This document shows positions 1 to 6,276 of a DNA stretch of 6,919 bases, piece after piece. The position numbers were made by a program, and so were the translations under genes. The notes below the pieces were generated by a model. The model was not told the origin of the DNA. It made no database searches and worked only from the letters and a program-made list of their open reading frames with translations. How positions within the stretch are numbered: the stretch's first letter is position 1; every line of letters begins with the position of its first letter. Origin of the DNA: Bacteroidota bacterium (GTDB taxonomy: Bacteria; Bacteroidota; Bacteroidia; Chitinophagales; LD1); NCBI GenBank assembly GCA_003165135.1, contig PLSN01000342.1, positions 1-6,919 on the forward strand, in the 5' to 3' direction.

Positions 1-69
1 GGGCTAAAATATAAAGCGGTTAAGCCTGAGCATGACATTCTCGCGATCAATGCTTTTATTGGGGATTGA
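1..69 (+). CDS. 3' end of an unidentified rightward gene (partial)
   Basis: Frame 1 is open from the left edge to a TGA at 67-69 and encodes 22 residues ending PEHDILAINAFIGD. The composition looks like a real protein tail, with alternating hydrophobic and charged residues, rather than a shadow frame. The reading frame would overlap the end of the leftward CapA-like gene (stop at 58-56) by 14 bp, a tail-to-tail arrangement. No domain can be named from so short a piece. The alternative, that 1-55 is simply spacer or the beginning of another leftward gene (an ATG on the minus strand at 38-36 is open to the edge), cannot be excluded. The call is an inference from composition and an open frame only. 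Confidence 0.45.
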   Translation, partial: GLKYKAVKPEHDILAINAFIGD

Positions 70-1648
70 TGGTCCGGACCCTGCGACCCTGATAGTAGGC
101 GACTATAAAGCAGTTCTTATAGCGGGGTTTCATAATGTCATAATATAATTTCATGATCACATCCAGATTGGTGGAGTTTCCGATCAGATATCTGAAGTTT
201 CCTTCTTCCTGCATCACTTCGTATCCCTTCAGGTGATCGTAATAGGAAGTATCAATAGGAATGAGTTTTTTGAGTTCATAGAATTGTATCCTGTATATCG
301 TATCTTCCGTGATAGGTATATTTAGTTTGGCTGTCGGTGCCCCTGTTTTACTCAATGCTTTCTCATCAAACGGATTAAACCTATTATTGAGTGGGGCATT
401 AGTGAGCAGAGTAGACTGCGCTACATTTTCTACTACTATTTCACTTAGATTGTACTGGATCTCGTCACTGGACCTTCCGAGCATTTTTCTGATGTCCATG
501 ATCCTAGAGGACATTGTGTGCCTTTCATCTTTCGGGAGATTACCAAAGAGAAGGTCCTGCTCTACTGCTGCTGCAGGCAGTACATACACTCTTTTTTTCT
601 CCGAGATCGTATCATAGTAGCTCCAAAGGGGGATAAATCCATAGTCCCCCATATGTGTCTCGCCGGTAAAATTGTTTTTCTTTAGCTCAATATCCATGAT
701 GATACCGGCTTTGGTCCTGTCTTCGGTACTGCTTGACATAAGGTTGCCGAGAGAATAACAAACAAGTCCTTGCTTCTCCTTATTCTGGTAGTAATAGTTC
801 ATGATGTCTATGCGCTGCACAGTATTGGGGAAAGTACCCACTACTATACTGGCGCCTTGCTCCAGAATAAATTTAGCCAGTGCCTCCTGCGAGTATGCCG
901 GATACTCCTGATAGTTGCCGCCCCAGTCCAAATACACAATGATGAAATCCGCCTCCAGTGAGCGTGCTACCTTCATATCCCGCTCTATCTGTGTATGGTC
1001 TATCTGGTTGATGATATAGTCTCGGGATATGCCCGGGCGCTGTGATATACTGGTATAATTAAGCAATGCGATCTTAAAACCCCTTCTGTTAATTATAAGG
1101 GGATAGTTGCCATTGCGCATGAGATTGTCGGCGAATGCCCCGGTAGATCTGATATCAAATATCTCAAGGGCTTTCTTGGTCCGGGTCATCCCTTTTTTAT
1201 CGAGATAAGCCGTATTAAGGTTTGCCATTACAGCATTATTGATGCCTGAATATTTTAATGCTAATGCCAATTCATCAGGTGAGGAAAATGGATTTGTATT
1301 ATCTCCTGTAAATCCTGTTTTCATATTGGCTATCACAACGTCGCCAAGATTCAATATGGGATTGACATAGCGCAGCTCAGCGCTGAAGTCATATTTCTTT
1401 GTGGCAGGATTAAATGCATGCTGTATCTGGTATTCTGACTGGTAAATATTGCCCGCGATCATCAGGTGGAGGATCCTGAATGAGTCCACCATATCCGGCC
1501 TGTCCTCATCATACTCGATAGACTTTATCCTGGCCTGAGTGAAAGCGGTATAAGACAATAATAAAACGACCAACAGCAAACATATTTTTTGCCACTGGAT
1601 TTGTATCCGGTTGTTTGACATTGGTTTCGAAATTAATTCTTTGCCCAT
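56..1648 (-). CDS. Secreted CapA/PGA_cap-like pseudoenzyme with a C-terminal SPOR-like domain
   Basis: Encodes 530 residues from the ATG at 1648, or 521 from an in-frame ATG at 1621 (Met10). Met10 gives a more normal signal peptide (charged start, hydrophobic CLLLVVLLLSYTAF, exit at FTQA near residue 39) and a start 11 bp after the upstream stop. Met1 overlaps the upstream gene by 16 bp and has a weak GGA ahead of it. Residues about 57-345 follow the CapA (PGA_cap, metallophosphoesterase-like) fold in order: GNIYQ (66-70), ANMK (107-110), FSSPDELALALK (121-132), NLNTAYLDKKG (143-153), NRRGFKIALLNYT (187-199), DWGGNYQEYP (241-250), GTFPNTVQ (271-278), YSLGNL (298-303). The family normally shows GD, NLE, NNHxxD, HWG and GxHPHxxQ at these places, so the metal-binding and catalytic positions look lost and hydrolase or ligase activity is unlikely. 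Residues about 449-525 resemble a SPOR domain (YRIQF, FRYLIG, CFIVAYYQGRRV). Expected location is the periplasm, bound to peptidoglycan. Last gene of the leftward block. Family assignment is firm; the role is unknown. Confidence 0.88.
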   Translation of the reverse strand: MGKELISKPMSNNRIQIQWQKICLLLVVLLLSYTAFTQARIKSIEYDEDRPDMVDSFRILHLMIAGNIYQSEYQIQHAFNPATKKYDFSAELRYVNPILNLGDVVIANMKTGFTGDNTNPFSSPDELALALKYSGINNAVMANLNTAYLDKKGMTRTKKALEIFDIRSTGAFADNLMRNGNYPLIINRRGFKIALLNYTSISQRPGISRDYIINQIDHTQIERDMKVARSLEADFIIVYLDWGGNYQEYPAYSQEALAKFILEQGASIVVGTFPNTVQRIDIMNYYYQNKEKQGLVCYSLGNLMSSSTEDRTKAGIIMDIELKKNNFTGETHMGDYGFIPLWSYYDTISEKKRVYVLPAAAVEQDLLFGNLPKDERHTMSSRIMDIRKMLGRSSDEIQYNLSEIVVENVAQSTLLTNAPLNNRFNPFDEKALSKTGAPTAKLNIPITEDTIYRIQFYELKKLIPIDTSYYDHLKGYEVMQEEGNFRYLIGNSTNLDVIMKLYYDIMKPRYKNCFIVAYYQGRRVRTINPQ

Positions 1649-2289
1649 TCAAATATGTCCAAATTTTCAACAATATCCACCCCTTTGTAGGGTTTTTGGA
1701 CAGCATTTATCATCGCTGAGGCTACAGTGTCGGCCGGTATCCCTTTATATTTAGACAGAGGCCCGGAAAAAATAAAAGACATTTGCTTTGCCACCCACTG
1801 TCCGACAGCTTCTCCCGGGCGAGATTCTGCCCTTTCTCCGATCAGAATGGACGGCCGAAGGATAATCACCTTTTCATATCCCAGTTTTGAGATCGCATCC
1901 TCTACTTCTCCTTTGACCTTGGTATATAGCATCATTGATCTTTTATTTGCTCCTGCGGATGATAAGAGGATAAAAGTCTTTGCTCCGTTTCGCTTTGCTA
2001 TCTCTGCCACTTTGAGCTGGTATTCATAATCTACTTTTGTGAAATTGACCGAGCTACCTGCCTTTCGTATTGTTGTGCCGAGTGTGGATAAAACGGCATC
2101 TGCCTTTATCTCTGCCGCATAGTTATCGAGTTTGTCAAAATCCACGATAGTCTGTACGAGTTTGGGGTGGGAAATGTTCAGGGGGCGACGCACTACAGCA
2201 ATTACCTTGTCAAATCTGTCATCTGACAAAAGCAAAGAAAGGCAGTGACTGCCTATCAGTCCGGAAGCGCCAAGTAAAAGTACTGTCAT
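1633..2289 (-). CDS. NAD(P)-binding atypical SDR, TIP30/HTATIP2-like
   Basis: A 218-residue cytoplasmic Rossmann-fold protein. It begins with a beta strand followed by GASGLIG (7-13), the dinucleotide-binding loop of atypical short-chain dehydrogenases. VVRRP (32-36) follows the second strand and is suited to NADP phosphate contact. LGTT (70-73), VDYEY (87-91), SSAGA (110-114), a YTKVKGE motif with Tyr122 and Lys126 as the YxxxK pair, and LRPSILIGER (144-153) are the conserved blocks of the TIP30/HTATIP2 branch of NAD(P)H-binding proteins. The active-site Ser, Tyr and Lys are all present, so an active oxidoreductase is plausible, but the substrate cannot be read from the sequence. No signal peptide or membrane segment is seen. 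Its end overlaps the start of the CapA-like gene if that gene uses the longer start, which suggests coupled translation. A separate weak promoter may lie in the 58-bp gap upstream. Length is normal for the family. Confidence 0.93.
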   Translation of the reverse strand: MTVLLLGASGLIGSHCLSLLLSDDRFDKVIAVVRRPLNISHPKLVQTIVDFDKLDNYAAEIKADAVLSTLGTTIRKAGSSVNFTKVDYEYQLKVAEIAKRNGAKTFILLSSAGANKRSMMLYTKVKGEVEDAISKLGYEKVIILRPSILIGERAESRPGEAVGQWVAKQMSFIFSGPLSKYKGIPADTVASAMINAVQKPYKGVDIVENLDIFEWAKN

Positions 2290-2311
2290 AGTTTCGGGTT
2301 TTCGCGAACAT

Positions 2312-2341
2312 CAAAATACATTTTATTCGCAAATAAACAAA
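2312..2341 (-). promoter_or_regulatory. Possible Bacteroidota-type promoter for the TIP30-like gene
   Basis: On the minus strand a TTTG (2341-2338) is followed after 19 bp by TATTTTG (2318-2312). This is one base short of the Bacteroidota -7 consensus TAnnTTTG, at the right spacing from a -33 TTG/TTTG. It lies 23 bp ahead of the ATG at 2289, in the gap after the DUF4286 gene. The -7 match is imperfect, so read-through from upstream is an equally good explanation. Confidence 0.3.
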
Positions 2342-2347
2342 GGTCCA

Positions 2348-2650
2348 TCAAATCTCCCTGAGGAGTGTGCGGAAGGCTGCATATTTATCAGGCCAGGTGT
2401 CATTCATTTCCTTTTGCAGCTGAGGTGCATATTTTTCTTTATAGTCAAAGTAGCTGCTCAGCTCGGATGTGAAATACTGCACGGCATATGTCATGCCATC
2501 GCTTTGGTTTTCCTCCATGATCCGGTAAAACTTAAAATCCTTGAAGCATCCTGTTGCCATTACTTTTGGTATGTGGTCTTCTTTCATCCACTTGACCCAT
2601 AGCTCATGAACATTGAGGTCTATCTTAACGGTTACATTATATACTATCAT
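2348..2650 (-). CDS. DUF4286 family protein
   Basis: A 100-residue protein beginning MIVYNVTVKID, followed by HELWVKWMKEDHIPKVMATG (residues 15-34), then a central TYAVQYF segment and a final KYAAFRTLL. These are the hallmark blocks of the DUF4286 family, small cytoplasmic proteins found mostly in Bacteroidota, with the normal length of about 100 residues. The strand-helix-strand pattern suggests a small ferredoxin-like alpha/beta fold similar to antibiotic-biosynthesis-monooxygenase or dimeric barrel proteins; that is inference. No biochemical function is known to me, and no catalytic residue stands out. There is no signal peptide or membrane segment. The gene sits 66 bp after the TPR gene and 58 bp before the TIP30-like gene on the same strand, so it is probably transcribed with them. 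The start is the only sensible one, since the family motif begins at the first Met. Confidence 0.93.
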   Translation of the reverse strand: MIVYNVTVKIDLNVHELWVKWMKEDHIPKVMATGCFKDFKFYRIMEENQSDGMTYAVQYFTSELSSYFDYKEKYAPQLQKEMNDTWPDKYAAFRTLLREI

Positions 2651-2716
2651 GTTGGTGGTCTGTTATCAGAGGTAAAGATAAATTAAAGCGCCTTTATTAG
2701 AATTAATAGCACACTA

Positions 2717-4528
2717 CTACTCCAGCTTATCTCCTCTTAGCGCCCGGTATCTTTTGCGTGCTTCTATCACTAGGAGTGAATTATTATAATCTGTGATGAT
2801 AGACTTGTAGAGCTCTTTTGCCCGCTCAATATTGTGTAGTTCTTTTTCACTGATCTCTGCGAGCAGGAATGTTGCATCATCGGCCTTTATATCTTTGCCG
2901 AAGTTTTTGATGATGTCCTCCAGCAGCGGTACCGCTTTTTGAAATTCGCGCTTGCGGATGTATATCTCTGCTTTGGTGTATTCTATGTCATCATACAGCG
3001 CATGGCCGGGATAGCGCACTAATATTGAGTCCAGAGTCTTCTCTGCATCTGCATCTTTATTCTGGAATAGGAGCAGTTCTGCATTGGCATACATGCTCAT
3101 TGCCTTGGTGTCTGTGTCCATGCCCAGATTGTCAATGATGAATGCCGAGAGATTGATGGCATCATTTGATGTGAGCTCTGATGTTGATGCCTTGAGTACT
3201 TTTAGTTGCTCCTGCGCCCAATCGAAGTCTCCTTTATAGTATGACAATTTTGCATTTCTGAATCTCGCTTCCTCGCCTAGCGGTCCGTCTTTTTCATCTT
3301 TATCGACCTGTGAGTACAGCAGTGTTGATTCCCATACATCACCACTAATGAGATAGAAATCTCCCAGTGAAAGTTTGGTCTGGTCCTTGAGTTGTGGTGG
3401 TATACCGGGCATGCTAATCACGGCTTCGCAGTCGCTGATGGCTGCGGGTATATCATGCAGGTAGAAACCCTCCAGATCGGCCAGTTCTTTCATAGACTGG
3501 GCGGTGCGAGGTGTTTTGCCATTTTCATCGATGAAGGATACGTAGTCTGATTTGAGGCCCAGCAAATCTTCCTGAGTATAGTTGATCGTCTTGGCTATTT
3601 TTTCTTTGCGGCAATTGAGCAGATCGGTCTTTGCCTGAAAGTATAGGCTACTCTTCGGCACTCTTTTCACCACATAGTCAAAGCCATTGATCGCTTCGTC
3701 ATAGAACCCTTCGGTCTGTGCCATCCGGGCAATGGTCAGCACCCGGTATCCGTCTTCGCCTTTGCGCTTGTCGAGGGCTTTCATCTGTACGATCGCACCT
3801 TCGAAATCTTTATTCTGAATGTATATCCATGTCAGGAAATCAATGTAGTCATCGTTGTCCGGCTTCTTCTGAATACGGCCATAGAGTTGGGTTTCCATCT
3901 CTGAGAGCAACTTGTCTGCATCTTTGGTTGTTTGAAGAAGGTTCTTTACCTGCTGTGAATTGCTTGGTGTTTTCTCGATGTTGTCTATATAGTATTTGGC
4001 GGAGGTGGCGATCTCGCCTTTATTAAAATATGCTGCGCCGAGTTCATAAGAAAAGTCCAGATTGCCCTTGAAGATTTTTTCTCCCTTTTCATATGTGGCT
4101 ATCTCAAAGTCGCTTTCCTTGTATGTCTTGAAGGCTATCGCTATTTGCCTTATGTCCGACTCACTGACATGGATGTTTTTGATCACTTTGTCATAAACCT
4201 CTTTGCTCTTTGACAGGTCGCCTTTTGAGTGATATAGGTAACCAAGATCAATCTGATACTGCACTACCTGGTCGTATTTTTTGATCTGCTTTTTAACGAG
4301 TTTCTCCGCGTCGTCAAATTTCTTCAAGGTCAGATAGGTGCTGAATAGTGGTGCATAAAACTGCGGTGCATAATTGTTCTTTTCCCAGAGGGATTGATAG
4401 AGTTCAGCGGCTTTGTCATACTCACCATTTGAATAATAGCTGGCAGCAAGGGTCTCATCTCGACCTTTCTGGGCAAAAGATACAGAGGTAAGCGACAGAC
4501 ATAATATGATGACAAGCCAAGGCTTCAT
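2717..4528 (-). CDS. Secreted tetratricopeptide-repeat protein
   Basis: The start is placed at the ATG at 4528, giving 603 residues, because MKPWLVIILCLSLTSVSFAQ is a clean signal peptide with a likely cut just before or after the Gln. The frame is open 34 codons further upstream, but that extension is polar, spoils the signal and would run into the VanZ gene. The mature protein is almost entirely helical repeats of the TPR type. Clear examples are YYSNGEYDKAAELYQSLW at about residues 31-48, LGYLYHSKGDLSKSKEVYDK at about 98-117 and YELGAAYFNKGEIATSAKYY in the first third. KLSYYKGDFDWAQEQLKVL and TKAEIYIRKREFQKAVPLL occur in the last third. The C-terminal repeats resemble the tol-pal/BamD type of periplasmic TPR. 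Expected to act as a protein-protein scaffold in the periplasm or at the outer membrane; no lipobox Cys and no catalytic domain were seen. It is 74 bp downstream of the VanZ gene. Family is sure, partner unknown. Confidence 0.93.
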   Translation of the reverse strand: MKPWLVIILCLSLTSVSFAQKGRDETLAASYYSNGEYDKAAELYQSLWEKNNYAPQFYAPLFSTYLTLKKFDDAEKLVKKQIKKYDQVVQYQIDLGYLYHSKGDLSKSKEVYDKVIKNIHVSESDIRQIAIAFKTYKESDFEIATYEKGEKIFKGNLDFSYELGAAYFNKGEIATSAKYYIDNIEKTPSNSQQVKNLLQTTKDADKLLSEMETQLYGRIQKKPDNDDYIDFLTWIYIQNKDFEGAIVQMKALDKRKGEDGYRVLTIARMAQTEGFYDEAINGFDYVVKRVPKSSLYFQAKTDLLNCRKEKIAKTINYTQEDLLGLKSDYVSFIDENGKTPRTAQSMKELADLEGFYLHDIPAAISDCEAVISMPGIPPQLKDQTKLSLGDFYLISGDVWESTLLYSQVDKDEKDGPLGEEARFRNAKLSYYKGDFDWAQEQLKVLKASTSELTSNDAINLSAFIIDNLGMDTDTKAMSMYANAELLLFQNKDADAEKTLDSILVRYPGHALYDDIEYTKAEIYIRKREFQKAVPLLEDIIKNFGKDIKADDATFLLAEISEKELHNIERAKELYKSIITDYNNSLLVIEARKRYRALRGDKLE

Positions 4529-4602
4529 AATTCTCAAAGTTAACGGAAATGGCTGAATTATATTAATGTGAAGGCTTTGGTGCTGGTGAGAATTAGAATA
4601 CT

Positions 4603-4983
4603 TTATGTTTTTAGGCGTGGCAATATCCATCGTCCTATATATGCACCGATCACAGCACCGGAGCTATTTGCCAATTCATCCAGCCACTCGAAATGCCTGT
4701 CTGTGGTCAAGGTTTCCTGCATTATCTCTACTGATAGTCCATACAAAGCCAGTACAATGATGATCTTTAAAAGTGTTTTTTGATGCAGGCCCTCGATAGT
4801 AGTCTGCATGGTCCAACCGTAATATGTCAGCACCGCGAATATTATATAGATACTAGTGTGCACGACCTTATCAAAATTGGGGATTCTGATCCTGGGGATG
4901 TGCCGCGCCGGCATCAGACATATCACCAAAATAAAAGCCGCCCACAAAATGGACGGCCAGTTATATTTCAGAAAGTTCTTCAT
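4603..4983 (-). CDS. VanZ-family membrane protein
   Basis: A 126-residue integral membrane protein with four hydrophobic stretches at about residues 10-25, 41-57, 72-88 and 105-121. It keeps the VanZ-like signature: FDKVVHTSIY (38-46), with Asp-Lys and His before helix 2; YGLSVEIMQ (81-89), with Glu and Gln in helix 3; and R96 followed by WLDELANSSGAVIGAYIG, the conserved Asp-x-x-x-Asn-x-x-Gly of helix 4. VanZ was first noted in teicoplanin resistance of enterococci, but most homologues like this short form are chromosomal and of unknown function, so no resistance should be inferred. The gene starts 7 bp after the gcvH stop, which suggests one transcript and probably coupled translation. From memory, gcvH followed by a VanZ gene recurs in other Bacteroidota; this was not checked here. 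Confidence 0.93.
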   Translation of the reverse strand: MKNFLKYNWPSILWAAFILVICLMPARHIPRIRIPNFDKVVHTSIYIIFAVLTYYGWTMQTTIEGLHQKTLLKIIIVLALYGLSVEIMQETLTTDRHFEWLDELANSSGAVIGAYIGRWILPRLKT

Positions 4984-4990
4984 TAGAAGA

Positions 4991-5371
4991 TCAAACTCCT
5001 ATATGCTTCTTGTATGCCTCAGCATCAATCAGGCTGTCGAGTTCTATGGCGTCGGTTATTTCTATTTTAACAATCCAGCCCTTGCCATACGGGTCTTTAT
5101 TGACTGCTTCGGGGTCTGCATCCAGTCCGGGATTTGTTTCCACGACCTTACCGCCAACTGGCAGGAACAGGTCAGACACGGTCTTTACTGCTTCCACTGT
5201 ACCAAAGAGGCCATCTTTCGCTACTGTATCACCTTTAGCAGTGATATCTACATATACTATGTCACCGAGTTCCTTCTGTGCGAAATCTGTGATGCCTACT
5301 GTGCCGGTATTGCCTTCTACGCGCACCCATTCGTGCTCTTTGCTGTATTTGATATCTGACGGGAAATTCAT
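4991..5371 (-). CDS. gcvH: Glycine cleavage system H protein
   Basis: A 126-residue lipoyl carrier protein. The H protein shuttles the aminomethyl group of glycine between the P, T and L proteins through a lipoyl arm in the cytoplasm. The start at 5371 ([16 protein letters not shown]) is chosen because it matches the family N-terminus and sits 12-15 nt below a good promoter; the frame is open 20 codons further, but that extension is AT-rich and would cover the promoter. Hallmarks are YSKEHEWVR (9-17), [17 protein letters not shown] (26-42), and the lipoylation motif [12 protein letters not shown] with Lys63 as the lipoyl lysine. The Gly-rich turn VGGKVVETN and the C-terminal GWIVKIEI complete the fold. 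Length is normal. It is the first gene of the leftward block. The other glycine cleavage genes are not in this window. Confidence 0.98.
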   Translation of the reverse strand: MNFPSDIKYSKEHEWVRVEGNTGTVGITDFAQKELGDIVYVDITAKGDTVAKDGLFGTVEAVKTVSDLFLPVGGKVVETNPGLDADPEAVNKDPYGKGWIVKIEITDAIELDSLIDAEAYKKHIGV

Positions 5372-5389
5372 TATTATAATAGTTTTAGT

Positions 5390-5419
5390 CAAAAATAAGT
5401 GAATCAATAGATTTTGCAA
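5390..5419 (-). promoter_or_regulatory. Bacteroidota-type promoter of gcvH
   Basis: On the minus strand TTG (5419-5417) is followed after exactly 19 bp by TATTTTTG (5397-5390), a perfect match to the -7 consensus TAnnTTTG of the main Bacteroidota sigma factor. Transcription would start near 5383-5386, giving a leader of roughly 12-15 nt before the gcvH ATG at 5371. No Shine-Dalgarno is seen in the leader, as is usual in this phylum. It supports the shorter gcvH start. Confidence 0.65.
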
Positions 5420-5584
5420 GTGTACTGACAATAAATGAATTTATAAAGGGGCAAATCTCCAAACCAGTGCACCTGCCCATGGGGTTTTTGTGAAAATGAG
5501 CAATATCAATGTTTTTCGGTCGGAAATAAAATGCAAGAAGGCCTGAAACCATTGCTGTCACTTATTTCTGTCGGTTCAGACCAT

Positions 5585-5607
5585 ATTGGTTTTCGAATTG
5601 GTTTTCG
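5585..5607. repeat. Tandem 12-bp direct repeat (ATTGGTTTTCG x2)
   Basis: ATTGGTTTTCG occurs at 5585-5595 and again at 5597-5607, an exact 11-bp match with a 12-bp period. The second copy also forms the left arm of the long hairpin. A related TTTTCGC sequence recurs at about 5779-5785, and in inverse orientation at 5649-5655, so the motif may be a protein-binding site; that is inference. Confidence 0.6.
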
Positions 5608-5661
5608 CAATAAAAAAAAAGACCGTCATTACTGGCTTTCAGCCTCGTGCGAAAATCAATT
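5596..5661. repeat. Long imperfect inverted repeat (14-bp arms)
   Basis: AATTGGTTTTCGCA (5596-5609) and TGCGAAAATCAATT (5648-5661) are complementary over 14 bp with a single G-T wobble (5601 with 5656). They enclose a 38-nt loop that itself holds a small GGCT/AGCC hairpin (5634-5644). It could be a structured RNA element or a pair of inverted protein-binding half-sites. It does not end in a T run and no gene stops just before it, so it is not an obvious terminator. Confidence 0.55.
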
Positions 5662-5680
5662 TCCGAGCAAAAAATTATTG

Positions 5681-5717
5681 GATAGCATTGATAGCAGGTC
5701 AGCAAAAAAAGGGTCAG
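5681..5717. repeat. Short direct repeats GATAGCA x2 and GGTCAG x2
   Basis: GATAGCA lies at 5681-5687 and 5690-5696 (9-bp period), directly followed by GGTCAG at 5697-5702 and 5712-5717 with an A-run between them. They immediately follow the long inverted repeat. No function can be assigned; short repeats like these can arise by chance or by slippage. Confidence 0.4.
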
Positions 5718-6150
5718 TATTTTTGTATAATTTCATCCGGATCCTATAAAATCCTTGCGATAGGGCGCTATCCGGAGATTTTCGCCACAACATTCGCGTT
5801 GTAAACAAATAGCCTGTGCATACCTGCCGAATAATGTTGGTATATCGCCCGAAGTTTTTTTTGCTTTGTTGGATTTTTTTTCATCCCTGTTTTAGAGAAA
5901 ACCTTCTGTTGATCCTTTCGCTCATATCAACACTCAAACCAACAGGCTGTGGAAATGAACTTATGCAGGCGGGGTTGTCAACAGGACTATACACACTATG
6001 TGTACTACTCTGCAAAAACCTGATAATCACCAACCTAATTTCTGATATAGATGTTGGCAGATGTGTTTCACATAGTGATAACCGAAATAACAATAGAGTG
6101 AAAAAAAACTTTTGCTCTTATACACGCAGCTAATAACACTTATCTTTTAA

Positions 6151-6164
6151 AGTATTTAAATACT
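6151..6164. repeat. Perfect 14-bp palindrome, possible operator
   Basis: AGTATTTAAATACT is a perfect palindrome within the AT-rich block about 110 bp upstream of the PSD-family start. It could be an operator for a dimeric regulator or part of a promoter/unwinding region. AT-rich palindromes are frequent in such sequence, so the functional reading is weak. Confidence 0.35.
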
Positions 6165-6276
6165 ATACTATTAATACAGGTGTTTGTCGTGGAGAATTTA
6201 AAAACACAAAAAAGTTTTTTTCGAAAGCTTAGTCAGTATCTTCACCAACCCAAACCGAACAAACATCCGATAGCTC

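Larger units (their letters stand above)
5420..6276. other. Gene-free divergent intergenic region with repeats and A/T tracts
   Basis: About 860 bp between the gcvH promoter and the PSD-family gene. Short open frames occur here on the plus strand (5531-5749, 5586-5804, 5816-6133), but their products are poor in normal protein composition, overlap one another and carry translated simple repeats. I do not call them genes. No tRNA, tmRNA or other known RNA fold was recognised. The stretch holds a tandem 12-bp repeat, a long imperfect hairpin, two small hairpins (5759-5772 and 5787-5802), and T-tracts at 5855-5862 and 5874-5881 about two helical turns apart. An A-tract lies at 6101-6108 and a perfect 14-bp palindrome in an AT-rich block at about 6127-6180. 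Four one-mismatch DnaA-box-like 9-mers are scattered through it. Its length is unusual for simple promoter spacing between two divergent genes. Confidence 0.6.

Noticed and set aside
4529..4630. 34-codon upstream extension of the TPR gene
   Set aside because: It is polar, would bury the signal peptide inside the protein and overlaps the VanZ gene by 28 bp.
4603..4983. VanZ as a glycopeptide-resistance gene
   Set aside because: There are no vanHAX, vanRS or vanY genes nearby; short VanZ-like proteins are common chromosomal proteins of unknown role.
5372..5431. 20-codon upstream extension of gcvH
   Set aside because: It covers the best promoter in the window and does not match the H-protein N-terminus.
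5461..5490. CCCATGGGG followed by TTTTT, resembling a terminator
   Set aside because: The stem is only about 3 bp with almost no loop, and no gene ends next to it; the neighbouring genes diverge.
5531..6133. Three overlapping rightward open frames of 72-105 codons in the gene-free region
   Set aside because: They overlap in different frames, use odd starts, are Cys- or Lys-rich and translate simple repeats and T-tracts. No recognisable motif or plausible ribosome binding site was seen.
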